Positions 1-7,802 of a stretch of DNA of 26,102 nucleotides are shown here, piece by piece (the first letter of the stretch is position 1; each line of letters starts with the position of its first letter). The notes beneath the pieces were generated by a model. That model was not told where the DNA came from and made no database searches. It saw only the letters and a program-made list of their open reading frames with translations. A program made the position numbers and the translations under genes. The stretch covers positions 1 through 26,102 of the forward strand of contig DASSTC010000068.1 in NCBI GenBank assembly GCA_035708065.1. Direction: 5' to 3'. Origin of the DNA: JAICUY01 sp035708065. GTDB lineage: Bacteria > Chloroflexota > Limnocylindria > QHBO01.

Positions 1-1
1 C

Positions 2-223
2 ATCCTCGACGAGGTCGACGCCGCGCTCGACGAGGCGAACATCGGCCGCTTCGCCGACGCGCTGCGCAAGCTCAGCGAATCCACCGACTTCGTGGTCATC
101 ACCCACAACCGGGCGACGATCGAAGTCGCCGACACGATCTACGGGGTGACCATGACCGATGCCGCCGTGAGCCGCATCCTGTCACTGCGGCTCGCCGACG
201 TGCCGGTCGAGGTGAGCGCCTGA
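2..223 (+). CDS. smc: SMC chromosome-segregation ATPase, C-terminal end (partial)
   Basis: Only the last 73 codons are in the window; the 5' part lies outside it. The frame opens directly into LDEVDAALDEANIGRF, the Walker B/D-loop region of the SMC C-terminal ATPase lobe. It continues through FVVITHNRATIEVADTIYGVTM, the conserved segment after the D-loop, and ends at a TGA. Established role: SMC dimers with ScpA/ScpB organise and segregate the chromosome using ATP hydrolysis at head-head interfaces. The TGA shares one base with the ATG of ftsY (TGATG), so the two are probably translationally coupled; smc-ftsY-ffh is a common bacterial order. The family assignment is firm, but nothing can be said about hinge or coiled coil. 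Confidence 0.93.
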   Translation: MLDEVDAALDEANIGRFADALRKLSESTDFVVITHNRATIEVADTIYGVTMTDAAVSRILSLRLADVPVEVSA

Positions 224-1266
224 TGTTCTGGCGGCGACGCCAGCAGCCGACTTCCGACGAGCCGGCCGCCGAGCAGCCGGCCGACCCCGCGTTGCCGCCG
301 GCACCGGTTCCGACGCCCGAGACGCTCGTTCCCGCCGCCACCGTCGCACGGCCGTCGCGCGAGGCGTCGGGCATGGGCCTGCGCGCCCGGCCGAGTGGCT
401 TCGGCGCGCGGCTGCGCTCGATCCTGGGCGTCGGCGTTCCGGCCAGCGAGGCGACCTGGGACGAGGTCGAGGAGGCGCTGATCGCGGCAGACGTGGGTGC
501 CACCACGACGATGGAGCTCGTCGATGCCGCCCGCGAGCGCCTGCGTCGCCGCGGCGGGCAGGCGACCGGCGAGGACGTGCGAGGCGCGCTGGCCAACGAG
601 GTGCGCGAACGGCTGGAGCGGGTCGGATCGGGCCGATTCGAACTGGGGCCCGCACCCTCGGTGATCCTGTTCGTCGGGGTCAATGGCAGCGGCAAGACGA
701 CGAGCATCGCGAAGCTGGCGGCGCGGCTGAAGGGTCAGGGACACAGCGTTCTGCTCGCGGCGGGAGACACGTTCCGCGCCGCGGCGATCGAGCAGCTGCG
801 CATCTGGGGGGAGCAGATCGGCGCGCCGGTGGTGGCACAGCGCGCGGGGGCCGACCCGGGCGCCGTCGCCTTCGACGCGATGACCGCGGCGCAGTCGCGC
901 GGGACCGAAGCCGTGCTGGTCGACACCGCGGGTCGCCTGCAGAACAAGACGCAGCTCATGGCGGAGCTCGCCAAGATGCGCAAGGTCATCGCGCGCCAGG
1001 TTGACGGCCAGCCGCGCCACGTGTTCCTCGTGCTCGACGCGACGACGGGGCAGAACGGCCTGTCGCAGGCCGAGGGCTTCAGCGCCCAGGCTGGCGTCAC
1101 CGGGATCGTGCTCACCAAGCTCGACGGCAGCGCCAAGGGCGGCGTCGCGGTGGCCGTCGCCGACCGGCTCGGCGTGCCGATCGTCTTCGCCGGCGTGGGC
1201 GAGGAGCTCGACGGCCTGGCGCCGTTCGACGCGGCCGCCTACGTCGACTGGCTGTTCGCCGCCTGA
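223..1266 (+). CDS. ftsY: Signal recognition particle receptor FtsY
   Basis: SRP receptor GTPase (347 aa) that docks ribosome-nascent chain-SRP complexes at the membrane. Residues 1-50 are a short Pro/Ala/Glu-rich A region, then a helical N domain (about 60-130) and the G domain. Visible motifs are the P-loop GVNGSGKTT (152-160), DTFRAAAIEQL, DTAGR (234-238) and TKLDGSAKGG (298 onward), with the FtsY-type ending GVGEELDGLAPFD. It has no methionine-rich M domain, which separates it from Ffh next door. The ATG overlaps the smc stop by one base and has GAGGTGA about 7 nt upstream. The A region is much shorter than in E. coli FtsY, as in many Gram-positive-like bacteria. Confidence 0.97.
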   Translation: MFWRRRQQPTSDEPAAEQPADPALPPAPVPTPETLVPAATVARPSREASGMGLRARPSGFGARLRSILGVGVPASEATWDEVEEALIAADVGATTTMELVDAARERLRRRGGQATGEDVRGALANEVRERLERVGSGRFELGPAPSVILFVGVNGSGKTTSIAKLAARLKGQGHSVLLAAGDTFRAAAIEQLRIWGEQIGAPVVAQRAGADPGAVAFDAMTAAQSRGTEAVLVDTAGRLQNKTQLMAELAKMRKVIARQVDGQPRHVFLVLDATTGQNGLSQAEGFSAQAGVTGIVLTKLDGSAKGGVAVAVADRLGVPIVFAGVGEELDGLAPFDAAAYVDWLFAA

Positions 1267-1272
1267 GCCGCG

Positions 1273-1302
1273 TTGCCCTTACACGCCGGCGGGTAGTAGC
1301 AT
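1273..1302 (+). promoter_or_regulatory. Possible promoter for ffh
   Basis: The 96-bp ftsY-ffh gap contains TTGCCC (1273-1278), an 18-bp spacer and TAGCAT (1297-1302), a moderate match to a housekeeping promoter. The same -10 hexamer TAGCAT occurs in the better-matched minus-strand promoter at 9197-9224. No SRP RNA-like motif is visible in the gap. This is a pattern match only. Confidence 0.35.
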
Positions 1303-1362
1303 TGGCCGCTCCCGCGCCTCGCGCGCCGGCACCTGACACCAAGCCCCGCACCGTCTGAGTCC

Positions 1363-2718
1363 ATGTTCGAATCTCTGTCCGCGCGCCTGCAGAGCGTCAC
1401 CGAACGCCTGCGTGGGAAGTCGAAGATCACCGAGGCCGACCTCGACGTCGCGTTGCGCGAGATCCGGCTCGCCCTGCTCGAGGCCGACGTCAACTTTAAG
1501 GTCGTCAGGGAGTTCGTGGCGCGCGTCCGCGAGCGAGCGCTCGGCGGCGAGGTGCTCACCGGGCTGCATCCGGGGCAGCAGGTCGTCAAGGTCGTCCACG
1601 ACGAGCTCGTCGCGATCCTGGGCGGCGAGCGCCACCAGCTCCGGCTCGGCGGCCGGCCCTCGGTCGTGATGCTCGTCGGCCTGCAGGGCTCGGGCAAGAC
1701 CACGACTGCCGCGAAGCTCGCGGTCCGCCTGCGCAAGGACGGCCGCAAGCCGCTGCTTGTCGCGGCCGACGTCTACCGTCCCGCGGCCGTCGACCAGCTC
1801 GTGCAGCTCGGCGACCAGATCGGCATCGAGGTCCACAGCCGCCCGGTCGGCACGCCGGCGCTCGAGGTGGCCCGCAGCGGGCTGGAGGCCGCCCGCCAGC
1901 GCGGGCTCGACGTGATGCTGCTCGACACCGCGGGCCGCCTGCACGTCGACGAGGCGATGATGGAGGAGCTCGTGCGCATCGCCGGCGCGGTGCAGCCGGC
2001 CGAGACGCTGCTCGTCGTCGACGCGATGACCGGCCAGGAGGCGGTGAAGGTCGCCGAGGCATTCCATGCCCGGCTGCCCGTCACCGGCCTGGTGCTCACG
2101 AAGATGGATGGCGACGCTCGGGGCGGCGCCGCGCTGAGCATCCGCCAGGCGACCGGCCTGCCGATCAGCTTCATCGGAACCGGCGAGCGGACCGATGGTC
2201 TCGAGCCGTTCCATCCCGATCGGCTGGCGCAGCGCATCCTGGGGATGGGCGACATCCTGTCCCTCGTCGAGCGCGTCCAGGAGAACGTCGACCAGGACGA
2301 AGCCGAGCGCGTCGCCAAGCGGATGATGGAGTCGCGCTTCACCCTCGAGGACTTTCGCGGACAGCTGCAGCAGATCAAGAAGATGGGGCCGATCGGCCAG
2401 GTCCTGCAGATGATCCCGGGCGCCGGCCAGATGGCGAACGCGGCGCAGCAGGCGGTCGACGAGGGGCAGCTCAAGCGCATCGAGGCGATCATCGACTCGA
2501 TGACGCCCGCCGAGCGCCGGCAGCCCGAGCTGATCAAGGCGAGCCGGCGGCGGCGCATCGCGCTCGGCAGCGGCACCTCGACCGCCGACGTGAACCGGCT
2601 GCTCAAGCAGTTCGCCGATATGCAGCGGCTCATGAAGCAGTTCAGCGGCGGCCGCATGCCGAAGCTCGGCGGCGGGATGGGCGGCTTCGGCGGCCTCGGC
2701 GGCCTGTTCGGTCGCTGA
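1363..2718 (+). CDS. ffh: Signal recognition particle protein Ffh
   Basis: SRP54 homologue (451 aa) that binds 4.5S RNA and hydrophobic signal sequences and delivers ribosomes to FtsY. The N domain begins MFESLSARLQSVTERLRGK. The G domain has GLQGSGKTT (P-loop, K112), DVYRPAAVDQL, DTAGRL and TKMDGDARGG. The M domain (about 325-435) carries the RNA-binding segment SRRRRIALGSGTS and the methionine-containing helices FADMQRLMKQF. The tail is Gly-rich (GGGMGGFGGLGGLFGR), as in many Ffh proteins. The start codon has only a weak Shine-Dalgarno, but the N-terminus aligns with the family. The DUF3352 gene follows after 4 nt, suggesting co-transcription. Confidence 0.98.
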   Translation: MFESLSARLQSVTERLRGKSKITEADLDVALREIRLALLEADVNFKVVREFVARVRERALGGEVLTGLHPGQQVVKVVHDELVAILGGERHQLRLGGRPSVVMLVGLQGSGKTTTAAKLAVRLRKDGRKPLLVAADVYRPAAVDQLVQLGDQIGIEVHSRPVGTPALEVARSGLEAARQRGLDVMLLDTAGRLHVDEAMMEELVRIAGAVQPAETLLVVDAMTGQEAVKVAEAFHARLPVTGLVLTKMDGDARGGAALSIRQATGLPISFIGTGERTDGLEPFHPDRLAQRILGMGDILSLVERVQENVDQDEAERVAKRMMESRFTLEDFRGQLQQIKKMGPIGQVLQMIPGAGQMANAAQQAVDEGQLKRIEAIIDSMTPAERRQPELIKASRRRRIALGSGTSTADVNRLLKQFADMQRLMKQFSGGRMPKLGGGMGGFGGLGGLFGR

Positions 2719-2722
2719 GCGC

Positions 2723-4288
2723 ATGCATCGACTGGTCATTGCCCTCACCACGCTGCTGACGCTCGTCGGCGCGACCGTGGTCGCCGGCTACCTGCTCTTC
2801 TTCAGCGCCTCCACCGACCGCGCGGCATCGGTCGTCCCGGCGGAGACCCCGATCTACGTCAACGTCTACCTGCAGCCGTCGAGCGCGCAGCAGATGAACC
2901 TCGGCGGGCTGCTCGGCCGGCTCCCCGGGTTCGGCGACCGCGCGACGCTCGACTCGAAGATCGACGAGGCGGTCCAGCAGTTCCTGGCCAGCTCGGGGAT
3001 CGACTACCGGCGGGACCTGAAGCCGTGGCTCGGTGATCAGCTGGCCGTCGGCGTCACGCCGAGCGGAACGAATGCCCAAGACGTCGCGACGCTGGTCGTC
3101 GCCGCGGTGAAGGATCGTCCCGCGGCCGAGCAGGCGCTGGCACGCCTCACCGCGGAACGCAACGAGTCCACGACCGAGCAGACCTACGCCGGCACGACGA
3201 TCGTCACGGGCCAGACCCAGGCGCACGCGTTCCTCGACGACGGGACGCTGCTGGTGCTTGGCCAGGACGCCGCCTCCGTGCAGGCGGCGGTCGACGCGTC
3301 GTCCGGGGCGAAGCCCTCCCTCGGCGCCCAGGCTGCGTTCCGCGCCGCGATGAGCCGGCTGCCCGAGGACCACCTCGCTTCGGCTTACCTCGACCTTGAC
3401 CGCCTGGTCGGTGGCGCCGGCGCGGCTGCCGATGCGGCCGGCTTCTCCACCGCCAGCGTCGCGCTTGTGGCCGAGCAGGATGGGCTGCACCTCTTCGGGC
3501 AGGCGCCGTTCGAGCAGGCGAACGCAGGTGCATCGGCCCGGGCCGGATTCGCGCTCTCGACCGAGCCGTCGAGCCTGAGCGGCTGGATGCCGGCAACGAC
3601 TCAGGCGGAGGCGGTCGTGTTCGGCCTGCGCCAGTGGCTCGAGGACGCGGAGGCGCAGCTCGGCCGCCGGCCGGGCACCGACCAGGTGGCCCAGTCGCTG
3701 GCGCAGCTGCGCGCGATCGTCGCCTTCGGCCTGGGACTGAGCGTGGATGACGATCTGCTGCCGCTGTTCGACCGCGAGACGGCGGTTGCCTTCGCCGGCA
3801 TGAACGGCTCGCAGCCGTCGGGACAGCTTCTCCTGCGTCCGTCGGATGCCACGGCCGCGCAGCAGTCGCTCGACCGGATCCGCGACGCGCTGCAGCAGCG
3901 CGGCGCGCAGGTTGCCAGCACGGATCGCGACGGCGTCACGGTCACCACGTTGACGCTGGCCGACACCGGCTCGGCGTCGTATGCGGTGCAGGATGGCGTC
4001 GTGATCGTCGGCCTGACGCCGGACGACGTGGCGGCAGCGCTCACGGCGCACGCATCCGGGCCGGCGCTCGGCGGATCGGGGAGCTACCAGAAGACGTTCG
4101 AGGTCGCAGGCGGTCGCGGTGGCAACGAGCTGTGGGTCGACCTGCCGAAGCTGCTCGACGCCGTTGGCCAGGATCTGGCGCTGCCGGCGGATGCGCACGA
4201 TATCCTCCAGCACGTCACCGGCATCGGGATCACCGTGCCGGCGCGCGAGGATCGCATTGAATTCCACGCGGTCGCCATCATCGAGTGA
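2723..4288 (+). CDS. Membrane-anchored DUF3352 family protein
   Basis: Protein of 521 aa with one N-terminal hydrophobic segment (about residues 4-27) followed by a long hydrophilic, Ala/Asp-rich region, so probably a single-pass protein with an extracytoplasmic body. From memory it resembles DUF3352 proteins: the VPAETPIYVNVYLQP stretch (38-52), the GRLPGFGDRATLDSKIDEA region and PWLGDQLAVGV (101-111) are characteristic. No catalytic motif is evident and the function is unknown. It starts 4 nt after ffh and precedes rpsP by 34 nt, so it is embedded in the SRP/ribosome cluster; a link to secretion would be a context guess only. The family name carries moderate confidence, but the coding call is strong because frame use and composition match its neighbours. 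Confidence 0.8.
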   Translation: MHRLVIALTTLLTLVGATVVAGYLLFFSASTDRAASVVPAETPIYVNVYLQPSSAQQMNLGGLLGRLPGFGDRATLDSKIDEAVQQFLASSGIDYRRDLKPWLGDQLAVGVTPSGTNAQDVATLVVAAVKDRPAAEQALARLTAERNESTTEQTYAGTTIVTGQTQAHAFLDDGTLLVLGQDAASVQAAVDASSGAKPSLGAQAAFRAAMSRLPEDHLASAYLDLDRLVGGAGAAADAAGFSTASVALVAEQDGLHLFGQAPFEQANAGASARAGFALSTEPSSLSGWMPATTQAEAVVFGLRQWLEDAEAQLGRRPGTDQVAQSLAQLRAIVAFGLGLSVDDDLLPLFDRETAVAFAGMNGSQPSGQLLLRPSDATAAQQSLDRIRDALQQRGAQVASTDRDGVTVTTLTLADTGSASYAVQDGVVIVGLTPDDVAAALTAHASGPALGGSGSYQKTFEVAGGRGGNELWVDLPKLLDAVGQDLALPADAHDILQHVTGIGITVPAREDRIEFHAVAIIE

Positions 4289-4322
4289 CCGCGCTAACCG
4301 ACGAGAAGAGGTACAACACGTT

Positions 4323-4655
4323 TTGGCAGTACGCATTCGACTGACGCGGGTGGGCGCCACCAAGCGCCCCTCGTACCGGGTCATCGCCATCGACAGCCGG
4401 CGGGCGCGCGACGGACGCGCGCTCGAGATCCTCGGCTTCTACAACCCGTTGACCGATCCGGCAACGGTCCAGATCGATGCCGACAAGCTCAACGCCTGGC
4501 TTGCCAAGGGCGCCCAGCCGTCCGAGACGGTCGCCAAGCTCATGCGGCAGGCCGGCATCGGCTCGGCCAAGACCGATGCACCGGCGACCGCGGCGCCGAA
4601 GCCGCGCACGCGCAAGCCGAAGGCAGCGGCCGCCAAAGCGACGGCAGCCGAGTGA
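4323..4655 (+). CDS. rpsP: 30S ribosomal protein S16
   Basis: S16 (110 aa) binds 16S rRNA early in small-subunit assembly. The conserved N-terminus AVRIRLTRVGATKRPSYRVI and the GRALEILGFYNPLTDP and ADKLNAWLAKGAQPSETVAKLM blocks are all present. The start is TTG at 4323: it gives exactly the family N-terminus (MAVRIRL), no ATG or GTG lies nearby in frame, and a GAAGAGG Shine-Dalgarno sits 11 nt upstream. The last 25 or so residues form an Ala/Lys/Pro-rich basic tail (TAAPKPRTRKPKAAAAKATAAE) beyond the usual S16 core, a common extension in high-GC bacteria. Its stop overlaps the next start (GTGA), implying coupling with khpA. Confidence 0.96.
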   Translation: MAVRIRLTRVGATKRPSYRVIAIDSRRARDGRALEILGFYNPLTDPATVQIDADKLNAWLAKGAQPSETVAKLMRQAGIGSAKTDAPATAAPKPRTRKPKAAAAKATAAE

Positions 4656-4888
4656 AGGAGTTCCTGGACTACGTTGCGCGCTCGCTGGTCGATCATCCCG
4701 ATGCCGTCCACGTCGAGGTCGAAGACCACGGCGAGGAGGTCGAGCTGATCCTGAGCGTCGACGAGAGCGACATGGGGCGGGTGATCGGGCGCGACGGTCG
4801 CATCGCGAACGCCATCCGCAGCCTGCTGCGGATCATGGGCGCGCGCGACGGCCGGCGGGTCGAGCTGGAGATCGTCCCCAACGACTGA
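4652..4888 (+). CDS. khpA: KH-domain RNA-binding protein KhpA
   Basis: Small single-KH protein (78 aa) of the KhpA/YlqC family, normally encoded between rpsP and rimM exactly as here. The GxxG loop that contacts RNA is IGRDGR (45-50), followed by the KH helix IANAIRSLLRI and the strand RRVELEIV. Known members pair with KhpB (Jag) and bind many RNAs, with effects on cell elongation and division in Gram-positive bacteria. The start is GTG overlapping the rpsP stop by 4 nt. No khpB is seen in this window; it usually sits near rnpA/yidC. Family assignment is firm, but the cellular role here is inferred. Confidence 0.93.
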   Translation: MKEFLDYVARSLVDHPDAVHVEVEDHGEEVELILSVDESDMGRVIGRDGRIANAIRSLLRIMGARDGRRVELEIVPND

Positions 4889-4898
4889 GCGGCTGGCG

Positions 4899-5372
4899 GT
4901 GGCACGCGTCACCGGCGCCAAGGGCCTGCACGGCGGCATGCGCTTCGAGCTGCTCACCGACTGGCCGGAACGGCTCGAGCCCGGAGCGATCCTGTTCCTG
5001 GAAGGCGAGACGACCCCCAGGCACGTCGAGCGGGTCGAATGGGGCGGGCGCATCCCGGTCGTCACGCTCGAGGGGATCAGCACCCGTGAGGCCGCCGAGG
5101 CCCTGAAGGATCGCTACCTGGAGGTGGAGGCCGCCGCGCTGCCGGAGGGCAGCTACTACTGGCACCAGCTCGAAGGGCTCGCGGTGGTCGATCCATCGGG
5201 CGTGCCGCTCGGCACGCTGACCAGCGTCTTCCGGGTCGGTGAGAACGAGGTCTACCGCGTGGAGGACGAGAGCGGCGCCGAGCTGCTCGTCCCGGCCCTG
5301 CGTGACGTCGTGCGCGAGATCGACCTCGAGGGCGGCCGGATGGTCGTCGACTACGAGACCGAGGATGTCTGA
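4899..5372 (+). CDS. rimM: Ribosome maturation factor RimM
   Basis: RimM (157 aa) assists 16S processing and 30S head assembly and binds S19. The N-terminal beta-barrel starts VARVTGAKGLHGGMRFELLTD, matching the family's VGRIxGxHGLKGELRV pattern. The C-terminal PRC-barrel starts at YYWHQLEGLAVVDPSGVPLGTL and ends near DVVREIDLEGGRMVV. GTG at 4899 is chosen because it lies just before the conserved barrel; an in-frame CTG two codons earlier is possible. The Shine-Dalgarno is weak. The protein is slightly shorter than typical (about 165-180 aa). It overlaps trmD by 8 nt in the classical rpsP-khpA-rimM-trmD-rplS order. Confidence 0.93.
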   Translation: MARVTGAKGLHGGMRFELLTDWPERLEPGAILFLEGETTPRHVERVEWGGRIPVVTLEGISTREAAEALKDRYLEVEAAALPEGSYYWHQLEGLAVVDPSGVPLGTLTSVFRVGENEVYRVEDESGAELLVPALRDVVREIDLEGGRMVVDYETEDV

Positions 5373-6123
5373 GCCGCTCCTGCGCTTCGAGGTGGTGACG
5401 CTGTTCCCGGAGCTGTTCGAGGCGCCGCTATCGGCGTCGGTGATCGGCCGTGCCGCGGAGCGCGGGATCGTCCAGTTCGCGATCCACGACCTGCGCGAGC
5501 ACGGGCTCGGCCGCCACCGCTCGGTCGACGACTACCCGTACGGCGGGGGAGCAGGGATGCTGATCCGCCCCGAGCCGCTCTTCGCGGCGATCGAGCCGCT
5601 GCGCGAGGCGGGCGCGCAGGTGATTCTCATGGACCCGGCCGGCGAGCGATTGACCGATGCGCTCGCGCGCGAGCTGTCGACCGCCCGCCACCTGGCGCTG
5701 GTCTGCGGCCGCTACGAGGGGATCGACGAGCGCGCGCGGTCGTTGATGCACCGCGAGGTGAGCATCGGTGACTACGTGCTGACCGGCGGTGAGCTGCCGG
5801 CGCTGGTGCTCATCGATGCCGTGGCCCGAGTGGTGCCCGGTGTCATCGAGGCCGAGTCGCACGAGGGCGACTCGTTCGCATCGGGCCTGCTCGAGTATCC
5901 GCAGTACACGCGGCCGGAGACGTTCCGCGGGCTCGAGGTGCCCGCGGTGCTGCTGTCGGGTCACCACGGCGAGGTCGAGCGCTGGCGCCGTCGCGAGGCG
6001 CTGCGCCGCACCCTGGAGCGGCGGCCGGACCTGCTGGACGCGGCCGAGCTGAGCGCCGACGACCGGCGCACGCTCCACGAGCTGGCGTCGGCGGCCGCTC
6101 GAGGCTCCGAGGAGGGCGTTTGA
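5365..6123 (+). CDS. trmD: tRNA (guanine-N1-)-methyltransferase TrmD
   Basis: TrmD (252 aa) uses S-adenosylmethionine to methylate G37 of tRNAs and prevents +1 frameshifting. The SPOUT trefoil-knot motifs are visible: DDYPYGGGAGMLIRPEP (55-71), LVCGRYEGIDERA (112-124) and SIGDYVLTGGELPAL (133-147). The general-base Asp is D169 in the ESHEGDSF segment. LLEYPQYTRPETFRG and LLSGHHGEVERWRR mark the C-terminal region. ATG 5365 overlaps the end of rimM and gives the usual N-terminus FEVVTLFPELFE. Its TGA stop is embedded in the putative -35 box of the rplS promoter. Confidence 0.97.
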   Translation: MSEPLLRFEVVTLFPELFEAPLSASVIGRAAERGIVQFAIHDLREHGLGRHRSVDDYPYGGGAGMLIRPEPLFAAIEPLREAGAQVILMDPAGERLTDALARELSTARHLALVCGRYEGIDERARSLMHREVSIGDYVLTGGELPALVLIDAVARVVPGVIEAESHEGDSFASGLLEYPQYTRPETFRGLEVPAVLLSGHHGEVERWRRREALRRTLERRPDLLDAAELSADDRRTLHELASAAARGSEEGV

Positions 6124-6149
6124 TCCAGCACGCCACCGGTTGCTATACT
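6120..6149 (+). promoter_or_regulatory. Promoter for rplS (extended -10)
   Basis: TTGATC (6120-6125), an 18-bp spacer and TATACT (6144-6149) preceded by TGC, giving the extended -10 form TGCTATACT (6141-6149). It sits between trmD and rplS, where a 145-nt gap interrupts an otherwise tight operon. This is the best two-box promoter match on the plus strand. The predicted transcript begins near 6156. Confidence 0.6.
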
Positions 6150-6158
6150 CGCCGCCGT

Positions 6159-6182
6159 CGCGACCGGCCGCCGGTCGCGTTT
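6159..6182 (+). promoter_or_regulatory. Hairpin at the 5' end of the rplS leader
   Basis: A perfect 9-bp stem (CGCGACCGG / CCGGTCGCG, 6159-6167 and 6171-6179) with a CCG loop, followed by TTT. It starts only a few nucleotides after the predicted transcription start of rplS, with about 90 nt of leader before the start codon. It could be a stabilising 5' stem, a weak terminator for trmD read-through, or part of an L19 autoregulatory leader. L19 leaders are known in other phyla, but no match to those consensus structures can be claimed here. Confidence 0.5.
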
Positions 6183-6268
6183 CCCATGTGTGCATCGGCC
6201 CCAGCGGCAGGCACGTCATGCCATCGAGTAAGCCGCGGGTAATGCCGCAGTAATGAGGACGCCCTAGG

Positions 6269-6619
6269 ATGAACGCCATCAAGGAGCTCGAGCGCGAGCA
6301 GCTCCGCACCGACGTGCCGGAGATCGCCCCCGGCGACACGGTTCGGGTCTCGGTGAAGGTGGTCGAGGGCAACCGGGAGCGGATCCAGGTCTTCGAGGGC
6401 ACCGTCATGCGCATGCGCAACGGCGGCCTGAACCGGTCGATCACCGTGCGTCGCATCGCCAGCGGCGTCGGCGTGGAGCGCACCTTCATGGTGCATGCGC
6501 CGCGCGTCGACAAGATCGAGGTGGTCCGTCACGGTGTTGCCCGTCGAGCGCAGCTCTTCTTCCTCCGCGACCGGGTCGGCAAGTCGGCCACGCTTCGCGA
6601 GCGCCGCGCCGGCCGCTGA
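6269..6619 (+). CDS. rplS: 50S ribosomal protein L19
   Basis: L19 (116 aa) lies at the 30S-50S interface. Conserved blocks are PGDTVRVSVKVVEGNRERIQVFEGTV, the RRIASGVGVERTF region and the terminal RRAQLFFLRDRVGKSATLRER. ATG 6269 gives the standard N-terminus and has GAGGA about 9 nt upstream. It follows a dedicated promoter and structured leader, so it is probably transcribed independently of trmD as well as by read-through. rnhB follows after 18 nt. Confidence 0.97.
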   Translation: MNAIKELEREQLRTDVPEIAPGDTVRVSVKVVEGNRERIQVFEGTVMRMRNGGLNRSITVRRIASGVGVERTFMVHAPRVDKIEVVRHGVARRAQLFFLRDRVGKSATLRERRAGR

Positions 6620-6637
6620 CCGGGTTCGCCGATCCGC

Positions 6638-7369
6638 ATGAGATCGGTCGAGGTCATCCGTCCGCCCCGTCGACGCAGCACGAAGCCGCGCGACGCGCAC
6701 ATGCGCCACGAGCGCGAGCTGCGGCTGGCCGGATTCCGGCGCATCGCCGGGCTCGACGAGGTTGGGAGGGGCTCGCTGGCGGGACCGGTGGTCGCCGCCG
6801 CGGTGGTCCTGCCCGAACGGCATCGGATCAAGGGATTGCGTGACTCGAAGGTCGTGCCGCGCGCCCGCCGCGAGGCGCTGTACGAGCGCATCCTGGACCG
6901 CGCCGATGCCGTGGGCGTCGGCTGCATCGAGGTCGAGGTCATCGACGCGGTCAATATCCTGCAGGCGACCAAGCTTGCCATGCGCGAGGCCATCGGTCGC
7001 CTCGGCGAGCCGCCCGACCATCTCGTCATCGACGCGCTGACGCTGCGCGAGGTCGAGCTCCCCCAGCGCGCCATCATCGACGGTGACGCCATCTCGGCCT
7101 CGATCGCCGCAGCCTCGATCGTGGCCAAGGTGACCCGCGACCGGATCTGCGACGAGCTCGACGAGCGCTACCCGGCCTACGGCTTCCGGCGCAACAAGGG
7201 CTACGGCACGCGCTTCCATTACGACGCGCTGATGAGCGAGGGTCCGTGCGCCTGGCATCGCCGCAGCTTTGCGCCGATCCGAACGCTGCTCGCCGGGGAG
7301 CAGCTGACGCTCGACCTCGTCATGGACGAGGCTGTCCTTACCGATGAGGAGATCGACCTCCTCGACTGA
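6638..7369 (+). CDS. rnhB: Ribonuclease HII
   Basis: RNase HII (243 aa) nicks RNA/DNA hybrids and initiates removal of misincorporated ribonucleotides. Type 2 RNase H motifs: GLDEVGRGSLAGPVVAAAV with the first catalytic pair D40/E41, GLRDSK, VIDALTL with D132, AASIVAKVTRDR with a further Asp, and the C-terminal YGFRRNKGYGTRFHYDAL motif. Residues 1-21 are a basic N-terminal extension before the usual core; an alternative start at M22 (6701) is possible, and neither start has a convincing Shine-Dalgarno. The rplS-rnhB-yraN order is common in bacteria. Confidence 0.95.
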   Translation: MRSVEVIRPPRRRSTKPRDAHMRHERELRLAGFRRIAGLDEVGRGSLAGPVVAAAVVLPERHRIKGLRDSKVVPRARREALYERILDRADAVGVGCIEVEVIDAVNILQATKLAMREAIGRLGEPPDHLVIDALTLREVELPQRAIIDGDAISASIAAASIVAKVTRDRICDELDERYPAYGFRRNKGYGTRFHYDALMSEGPCAWHRRSFAPIRTLLAGEQLTLDLVMDEAVLTDEEIDLLD

Positions 7370-7411
7370 CGAAGCCGCTTCCTCGCCTCCCGCGAAGGAG
7401 CCTGCTGACCG

Positions 7412-7780
7412 ATGCCGGACCCGCGTCACGACCTCGGGCTGCGTGCCGAGACGGCGGTCGCCGCCTGGCTGGAGCGCGACGGCTGGATCGTGCTCGAGCA
7501 TCGCTGGCGCGTCGCCGAGGGAGAGCTCGATCTCGTCTGCCTGGATCCGCACGGCGTGCTCGTCGGCGTCGAGGTGCGCGCGCGGCGGACCGAGCGCAGC
7601 GGGTCGCCGCTCGAGAGCGTCGATCCAGCGCATCTGCGCCGCCTGCGTGCCGCCCTCGGCCGCTGCGCGACGCAGTCGAGCCAGCCGCGCGCCGGAATTC
7701 GCCTTGACCTCGTCGGCGTGGTGCCCGACGTGGATGGCGGTTGGCGGCTGACGCGCCACCCAGGCGTGGATGGCTGGTGA
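7412..7780 (+). CDS. YraN/UPF0102 family endonuclease-like protein
   Basis: Small protein (122 aa) with the UPF0102 pattern: LGLRAETAVAAWLERDGWIVLEHRWR, then GELDLVCLD and VGVEVRARR, corresponding to the restriction-endonuclease-like core (E...D...ExK). The usual Lys of the E-x-K motif is Arg here (EVRARR). The family is predicted to be nuclease-like, but its physiological role is not established. AAGGAG lies 11 nt before ATG 7412. It follows rnhB, its usual neighbour. In many genomes comM and dprA come next; here the gene is followed by a repeat-containing gap and an oppositely oriented gene. Confidence 0.88.
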   Translation: MPDPRHDLGLRAETAVAAWLERDGWIVLEHRWRVAEGELDLVCLDPHGVLVGVEVRARRTERSGSPLESVDPAHLRRLRAALGRCATQSSQPRAGIRLDLVGVVPDVDGGWRLTRHPGVDGW

Positions 7781-7802
7781 TCGGCGCGCGACCGGCTTGA
7801 TC

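Noticed and set aside
1267..1362. SRP RNA gene between ftsY and ffh
   Set aside because: The gap is short and lacks the conserved GGUGCUGUU-type and GGAA/AGCA tetraloop-receptor pattern of the SRP RNA core.
2642..4390. Long open frame on the minus strand (582 codons) opposite the DUF3352 gene
   Set aside because: Arg/Ala/Gly-rich low-complexity translation typical of antisense frames in high-GC DNA; it runs across three plus-strand genes and has no motif.
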